From Micromonospora sp. HNM0581 (lineage in GTDB: Bacteria; Actinomycetota; Actinomycetes; Mycobacteriales; Micromonosporaceae), in assembly GCF_012726175.1 (NCBI RefSeq), contig NZ_JAASAD010000021.1, positions 1-58,025 of the forward strand: a stretch of DNA of 58,025 nt. The letters are read 5' to 3'. Position 1 is the first letter of the stretch. Every line of letters begins with the position of its first letter. The notes under the pieces were generated by a model. That model was given only the letters and a program-made list of their open reading frames with translations, ran no database searches and was not told where the DNA came from. Below are positions 54,390-58,025 of the stretch, in pieces. A program made the translations under genes and the position numbers.

Positions 54390-54565
54390 CGCACGCCACC
54401 AAGAAATCGGGCTACGCTCACGCGGGCCTGCCGACTGGTCGCCCAATCCACCTGCCAGCAGGGGTACGGGGCGAGCCGCGACCACCACACCCGGCAGCCG
54501 ACACACATGCCGTCGAGCCCTCGCACGTGCACTGCGAGGATGCCTCGCTCCGGGCCACCGGTCAC
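54386..54565 (-). CDS. 59-aa cysteine-motif protein, coupled to its neighbour
   Basis: A short gene with strong signals: AGGAGG at 54573-54578, seven bases, then GTG (54563-54565). It encodes 59 residues with DGMCVGCRVWW and APYPCWQVDW (C-x2-C followed by P-x-P-C) and ends RVSVARFLGGVR. Its TGA overlaps the GTG of the next small gene. The cysteine layout resembles that of the neighbouring product, so the pair may both bind metal, or each other. Unknown function; I know no named family. Confidence 0.7.
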   Translation of the reverse strand: MTGGPERGILAVHVRGLDGMCVGCRVWWSRLAPYPCWQVDWATSRQARVSVARFLGGVR

Positions 54566-54761
54566 TGCTCACCCTCCTGCGGCCAGTGACCCCGATTGAT
54601 CGGAATACGGTGCCGAGCACGGCACGGCAGTACGGCTCACGCGTCGGTTCACCGGAGGCCCCTCCGGTCGGGCGCGCCACGCAGGGCCGCCCGCCGGTCC
54701 AGGCCCGCCGCCCGCCGGTCGAGGTCGGGGGACGGCCGGTCGGGGCCGGAGGCCCGCTCCG

Positions 54762-55217
54762 TCACGGGGAGCCCAGCACCGGGTACGCCGACTCGATCCC
54801 CTCCAGCGCCTCGATGATCGCCGGCAGGTAGGACTGGTCCAGCCCGGCCACGCCGAACCGGAGCTCGTTCCCGCCGCCCGGCTGGTCCTTGGCCAGCCCG
54901 GTGATCGCCAGCCGGCTCCGGGAAACCACCGCGACGGTGAGGAAGAGCCACTCCTCCATCGAGGTCAGGGTCGCCTCGCCGGACATCTCCGCGTCGATCC
55001 GGGCCAGGCCCTCCCGGAACGCCCGCAGCTCCTCCGCGCGCAGCCCGGCGTCCAGGTCGGCCCGGAAGCCGCCGGCGCTGATCTCCACCGGGCTCATCAG
55101 CCAGTTGCCGTCCCAGTAGTCGTCGGCACCGGGGTGCAGCCGGCCGAACACCCGGATCAGCACGCCGTCCTCGCCCGGTCCTCCGATCAGGACCTGCGGG
55201 TGGTCGGAGTCCGTCAC
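54762..55217 (-). CDS. WapI-like immunity protein
   Basis: A 151-aa acidic cytoplasmic protein. The pattern IRVFGRLHPGADDYWDGNWL, followed by ELRAFREGLARIDAEMSGEA and SYLPAIIEALEGIESAYPVL, matches what I recall of the WapI family of immunity proteins, which neutralise the C-terminal toxin of Rhs/WapA proteins. It starts at a GTG eight bases after the toxin fragment's stop, on the same strand, as expected for toxin-immunity pairs. No damage is visible, so it may still protect the cell against related toxins. Confidence 0.7.
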   Translation of the reverse strand: MTDSDHPQVLIGGPGEDGVLIRVFGRLHPGADDYWDGNWLMSPVEISAGGFRADLDAGLRAEELRAFREGLARIDAEMSGEATLTSMEEWLFLTVAVVSRSRLAITGLAKDQPGGGNELRFGVAGLDQSYLPAIIEALEGIESAYPVLGSP

Positions 55218-55225
55218 TGCTTCCG

Positions 55226-55537
55226 CTACCCCCCGAGTATCACGGTGACCACGTCACCGTGGGAGTTTAGGATCACCCGCACCCCGGTGGTGCCGGGGTT
55301 GGCGATCTCCGCCTCGACCACGCTCGGCGGCACCCCGCGCGGGCTCGGTCCGTGCTTGTTCCACCAGGTCTGGAACGCCCGGGTGCCCGGCCGCAGCCCC
55401 TCCCGGGAGGCCCGCTCCAGGGCCTGGCGCTCCGGCAGGGCCATCACCTCGGGGGTACGCGGCGCCATCCGCTCCAGGGCGTGCTCGGTGTACCACCGGC
55501 CGCCGATGTTCGCTCCCCCGCCACCCTGCGGCAGCAC
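55226..55537 (-). CDS. Orphan C-terminal toxin domain of an Rhs-type protein
   Basis: An open frame of 103 codons from a GTG, out of frame with the last Rhs repeats upstream. The product shows GGRWYTEHALERMAPRTPEV, an alpha-helical stretch, SPRGVPPSVVEAEI and GVRVILNSHGDVVTVILGG. The H-A-L-E-R-M motif followed by a beta-rich end is reminiscent of small RNase toxin domains in polymorphic toxins, but fold and activity are not established. There is no ribosome binding site of note, so it may be silent unless recombined onto an intact Rhs gene. Followed by its probable immunity gene. Confidence 0.6.
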   Translation of the reverse strand: MLPQGGGGANIGGRWYTEHALERMAPRTPEVMALPERQALERASREGLRPGTRAFQTWWNKHGPSPRGVPPSVVEAEIANPGTTGVRVILNSHGDVVTVILGG

Positions 55538-56310
55538 CCAGCCGCCGCCCCGGGCCGCCTGGCCGAACCGCCATGCCGGTGACCCGGGAGGCGTCGTCGT
55601 AGTCGACGGTGGTGACCACCCCGGCCCGGTCGATCCGCTCGACCCGGCCGGCGGTGTCCCGCTGCCAGGTGGCGACCGTGCCGCCCTGGGTCAGGCTCTC
55701 GATCGTGCCGCTGTCGTCGTAGCCGTACGCGATGGGCTGCTGTCCCGGCACGGTCATCCCGGACCGGCGGCCGGCGTCGTCGTAGGAGTAGCCGATGGTG
55801 ACGGCGGTGATCTGGTCGAGGTCGTCGTACTGCACGGTCATCGTGCCGCCGGCGGTGTCCTCGACCTCGGTGAGCCGGTCCCGGCCGTCGTTGGTGAAGG
55901 TCCGGCTGCTCTGGTAACTCGGCCCGGCCGTCCGGCCGTAGCCGGCGAAGGTGAGCCGGCCGAGGGGTCGTACTCGCGCACCATGGTGTCGCCGTTGCGG
56001 TCGGTCAGGGTGGTGAGCCGGCCCAGTCCGTCGTACCCGCGCAGGGTCTGCTGGCCCAGCGGGTCGGTGACGGTGACCGGCAGGTCGGCGTCGTCGTAGG
56101 CGAAGGTGGTGGTCCGGCCCTTGGGTTGGTGACCGACGTGAGGTTGCCGTTGCCGTCGTAGGCGTAGTCGACGGTGCGGCCGGCCGGTGAGGTGACCGAG
56201 ACGAGCCGGCCGGCACCGTCGTACCCGACTCCACCCGCCGGCCGCCGTTGTCGGTGGCGCTGGCGATCCGGTTGCCCATCTGCACGCCGACGAACGGCCA
56301 GAATCGACGA
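55538..56310 (-). pseudogene. Decayed Rhs/YD-repeat protein
   Basis: YD repeats run through all three frames. GNRIASATDNGGRRVE (about 56240-56290), SPAGRTVDYAYDGNGNLTSV (about 56130-56210), KGRTTTFAYDDADLPVTVTD to GDTMVREYDP (about 55970-56120) and YGRTAGPSYQSSRTFTNDGR to VDYDDASRVTGMAV (about 55580-55950) are each in a different frame from the preceding piece. At least four indels, near 56235, 56120, 55965 and 55575, have occurred. The N-terminal 1,000 or more residues and the Rhs core before the toxin are missing. Confidence 0.85.
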
Positions 56311-56427
56311 TCAACGTGAATCACCGAGGCTAACGGTCCCGCATCGCGGACAGACCCACCCGCCGACGAACGTGGCCGTGCCCAGGCGTTTGTGGGGGTT
56401 TTCGGGGGGTGATTCAAAATCGCATAG

Positions 56428-56479
56428 ACAAACTTAAGGCACTGACCGGCGTTATCGCTGGTCAGGGCCTTAAGTTTGT
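56428..56479 (-). terminator. Hairpin next to the tRNA/tmRNA fragment
   Basis: Arms of 24 bases (56428-56451 and 56456-56479) pair with two mismatches around TTAT. It lies directly 3' of the RNA gene fragment on the minus strand, where the terminator of the original RNA gene would be. Confidence 0.7.
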
Positions 56480-56510
56480 GGAGCTGAGGGGATTTGAACC
56501 CCTAACGTCC
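56479..56510 (-). other. 3' end of a tRNA or tmRNA gene, probable integration site
   Basis: On the minus strand: T arm AGGGG-TTCAAAT-CCCCT followed by the acceptor half CAGCTCCA. The preceding GGACG resembles the tmRNA 3' end. No matching 5' acceptor half (GGAGCTG or GGGGCTG) occurs within reach, and the GntR gene occupies the place where it should be, so it is a fragment. Such fragments are left where integrative elements recombine at tRNA or tmRNA genes. A 12-base palindrome GGCAGATCTGCC follows at 56528-56539. Confidence 0.6.
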
Positions 56511-56624
56511 AAGATCGATCCCAAACGGGCAGATCTGCCGCCTGACCAGGGCTGCAACCCTCATCGACTGTCGACGTTTTACAGGGCTTTCCGGGCTCAG
56601 TTGTGCCGGATCTGTGCCCGATGA

Positions 56625-56903
56625 TCATGCATCGGGCATCGACGATTGTTTGCTCTCCGGCTTGACGAATGTTCCGCGCTGCGGCACCACAAACAACACG
56701 CCCTGATCCACGAGCACGGCGATCGCACGTCGCACGGTCGCGCGAGCAAGCCCGTACTCCTGAACAAGGTGAGCCTCGGACGGGATGGCCCGGTTGGGCC
56801 GCCAGTCGCCGCGACGAATCCGGGCCGCCAAGATGCCGGCCAGTTGCCGGTAGGGCGGCAGCGGCGCGCCGTGGTCGATGTCGGCGTCCGGGTCGGGCTC
56901 CAT
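56625..56903 (-). CDS. Minimal GntR-type regulator, DNA-binding domain only
   Basis: A 92-aa protein consisting of a GntR winged helix: PPYRQLAGILAARIRRGDWR, IPSEAHLVQEYGLARATVRR (recognition helix) and FVVPQRGTFV. No effector-binding domain follows. Regulators of this size and sequence type (KorSA-like) control transfer and excision in actinomycete integrative elements, which fits the nearby att-like fragment. A palindrome lies 47 bases upstream of the ATG. Confidence 0.88.
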   Translation of the reverse strand: MEPDPDADIDHGAPLPPYRQLAGILAARIRRGDWRPNRAIPSEAHLVQEYGLARATVRRAIAVLVDQGVLFVVPQRGTFVKPESKQSSMPDA

Positions 56904-56950
56904 GTTCTCGACGCTAGAAGTCTCGACACGAGCCGCTCCGACCTTCTACG

Positions 56951-56966
56951 TACCTAGACGTAGGTA
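56951..56966. promoter_or_regulatory. Candidate operator of the GntR regulator
   Basis: TACCTAGACGTAGGTA is a dyad with 6-base arms (TACCTA / TAGGTA) and a 4-base centre, 47 bases upstream of the GntR start. Position and symmetry suit autoregulation. I see no other gene in 56904-57166. Confidence 0.55.
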
Positions 56967-57166
56967 GACCAGGATTGGTACGGTGCGGCCATCCCGCTGT
57001 GCTGGTCGTGGAGGACCCGAACTCGCCTCGGTGCGGCGGTACCCCCTGCCCGGTCGGTCTCCCCCGTACTGACCGGGCAGGGGGCCCAGCGGCGAGGAGG
57101 TGCGGCTTGGCGGAAGTTCAGCCCCCGGTCTCTGGCCAGGAGTTTTGAATCACCCGTGACGCATCA

Positions 57167-57346
57167 GTGCAGTTCGCGGGCAGACGCTTCCTGTTTCGCG
57201 TGATCTCGGTGTGCCCAAAGCCCACCTACCACGGTTGGGCTTGGCTGACCGGATACGTGCTAGACAGGCGAGGCATCGCGACAGACAAGCGGGAGATCTT
57301 CGTGCGGCTGGTCGGTCTTCGCCCAGCTCAACGCGTTGTCCGGTAA
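57167..57346 (+). CDS. Small ORF, 59 aa, possibly 5'-truncated
   Basis: From GTG 57167 the frame encodes 59 residues: QFAGRRFLFRVISVCPKP, then YHGWAWLTGYVLDRRGIATD and KREIFVRLVGLRPAQRVV. The composition (Trp, Tyr, hydrophobic strands, few low-complexity runs) is that of a folded beta-rich protein, and I have the impression of similar small proteins in actinomycete mobile elements, but cannot confirm it. No ribosome binding site. The frame is open only back to 57149, where a TGA falls inside a 13-base inverted repeat copy, so the 5' end may have been lost. Confidence 0.5.
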   Translation: MQFAGRRFLFRVISVCPKPTYHGWAWLTGYVLDRRGIATDKREIFVRLVGLRPAQRVVR

Positions 57347-57498
57347 CCAGCGACGCGCATCCTGGCCGGTCCTACTGCTGCTGGCAGGCACTGGTGCGGA
57401 CGTGGCCCCCGCACCACGGGTATGGACCAGGGCCCCGGAGTAGTCCGCGAATGTCCTTTTTGGCCTAACGTTGTCCTGGGGGCCGTGCCCGGATGAGG

Positions 57499-57568
57499 AG
57501 CGAGCACGACACCTGTGGATCATGAAGTTGTCTACGCTTCAAGACTCACCAAGGGTGTCGTGCTCGCT
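57499..57568. repeat. Inverted repeat around the transposase start
   Basis: Perfect 15-base arms AGCGAGCACGACACC (57499-57513) and 57554-57568. They enclose the likely GTG start at 57515. It could be a structure that hides the start in read-through transcripts, an end-proximal feature of the IS, or a terminator. The flanking stretch 57347-57498 contains no gene I can support. Confidence 0.65.
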
Positions 57569-58025
57569 GTGTCATCATCGCTCATCGCCGGGGCGGGGCG
57601 CGCCGCGGCTGCTGCCATCGGTGCCGATTCACCGTCTGTGGGCTTGCTGGACCGGTTGGCGCAGGTCGCCGACCCTCGTGATCCTCGTGGTGTGCGGTAC
57701 CGGTTGGCGACGTTGCTGGCGATCGGGGTGTGCGCGATGAGCGCGGCCGGCCACAACTCGCTGACCGCGATTGCGGAGTGGGTCCGACGCTGTGAACAGC
57801 GGGAACTGGCCCGGCTGGGTTGCCCGTTCAACCCGTTGACCGGCCGGTACCGGGTTCCTGACGAGCGGACCCTGCGTGACGCCTACGCCAGGGTTGATCC
57901 GGGCGTGCTGACCGGCGTCGGGTGCGGGCACCTGGCCGCGCTGGCCCGGTCCGCGACCGCCGCGGTGACTCCGGATGGTGTGCCCGAGCGGGAACAGCGT
58001 CGCGCTCACCGTGCCGCCCCCGCTG
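57515..58025 (+). mobile_element. ISAs1-family transposase, 5' part (runs off the window)
   Basis: Open frame from GTG 57515 (or GTG 57560) to the right edge, about 170 residues. It has the N-terminal DDE_Tnp_1-associated region of ISAs1 transposases: LLDRLAQVADPRDPRGVRYR, LATLLAIGVCAMSAAGHNSL, AIAEWVRR and VPDERTLRDAYARVDPGVL. The catalytic Asp/Asp/Glu lie beyond the edge. A hairpin covers the start region. Whether the element is intact cannot be judged here. Confidence 0.8.

Noticed and set aside
56504..56624. Complete tRNA extending from the T-arm fragment
   Set aside because: No 5' acceptor half complementary to CAGCTCC and no anticodon arm could be found in the flanking bases.

Overview
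The window is about 58 kb of very GC-rich actinobacterial chromosome. Three things point to Micromonosporaceae (Micromonospora or Salinispora type): the four-gene roadblock 'conservon' at the left edge, frequent GTG starts with several leaderless genes, and small C-x2-C proteins of a kind I associate with that family. This assignment is inference; no rRNA or species marker is present. Roughly 1-52.6 kb is ordinary core chromosome. Roughly 52.6-58 kb is accessory and contains decayed or mobile DNA.

Layout. 0-4.6 kb: conservon on the minus strand (sensor histidine kinase, roadblock protein, DUF742 protein, GTPase cut by the window edge). 4.8-16.1 kb: nucleoside uptake and salvage. A BMP-type nucleoside ABC importer (bmpA, ATPase, two permeases) is followed on the same strand by cytidine deaminase with an unusual C-terminal extension, thymidine phosphorylase and a DUF4272 protein. 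Adenosine deaminase, a uridine-kinase-like P-loop protein and an RlmA-type rRNA methyltransferase lie alongside. 16.4-17.7 kb: a small membrane protein, then a deletion scar joining remnants of a sugar ABC permease and an alpha-glucosidase. 17.8-22 kb: YihY protein, 2'-5' RNA ligase family protein, trpS, and a CorC/CNNM-type protein lacking its membrane domain. 22-27.5 kb: galE-galK, then cysDN and cysQ for sulfate activation. 27.6-32 kb: pth, rplY (L25), prs, glmU and a tRNA-Gln. 32.3-34.1 kb: acyl-CoA desaturase and a TetR regulator sharing a candidate operator. 34.1-46.4 kb: two DUF4383 proteins, an ABC-F ATPase, ispE-rsmA-tatD, an unrecognised 418-aa protein, an alpha/beta hydrolase, metG, a membrane protein and rsmI. 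46.5-52.6 kb: protein O-mannosyltransferase, a phosphopantetheinyl transferase, a surface VWA-domain protein with a membrane-anchored partner, and an SDR.

Accessory end. Two divergent secreted ricin-type lectin genes (52.7-54.1 kb) are followed by two translationally coupled small cysteine-motif genes. One of these (54386-54565) is only 59 codons. Next come a WapI-like immunity gene and an orphan toxin C-terminus attached to a frameshifted Rhs relic. Then follow a tRNA/tmRNA 3'-end fragment that looks like an integration site, a minimal GntR regulator with a palindromic candidate operator, a small hidden ORF, and the 5' part of an ISAs1-family transposase running off the right edge.

Best candidates for something undescribed: the small C-x2-C...PC protein family (three loci here), the VWA/partner surface pair, the cytidine deaminase fusion, and the orphan toxin-immunity pair. 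Nothing here is a clear new defence or biosynthetic system.
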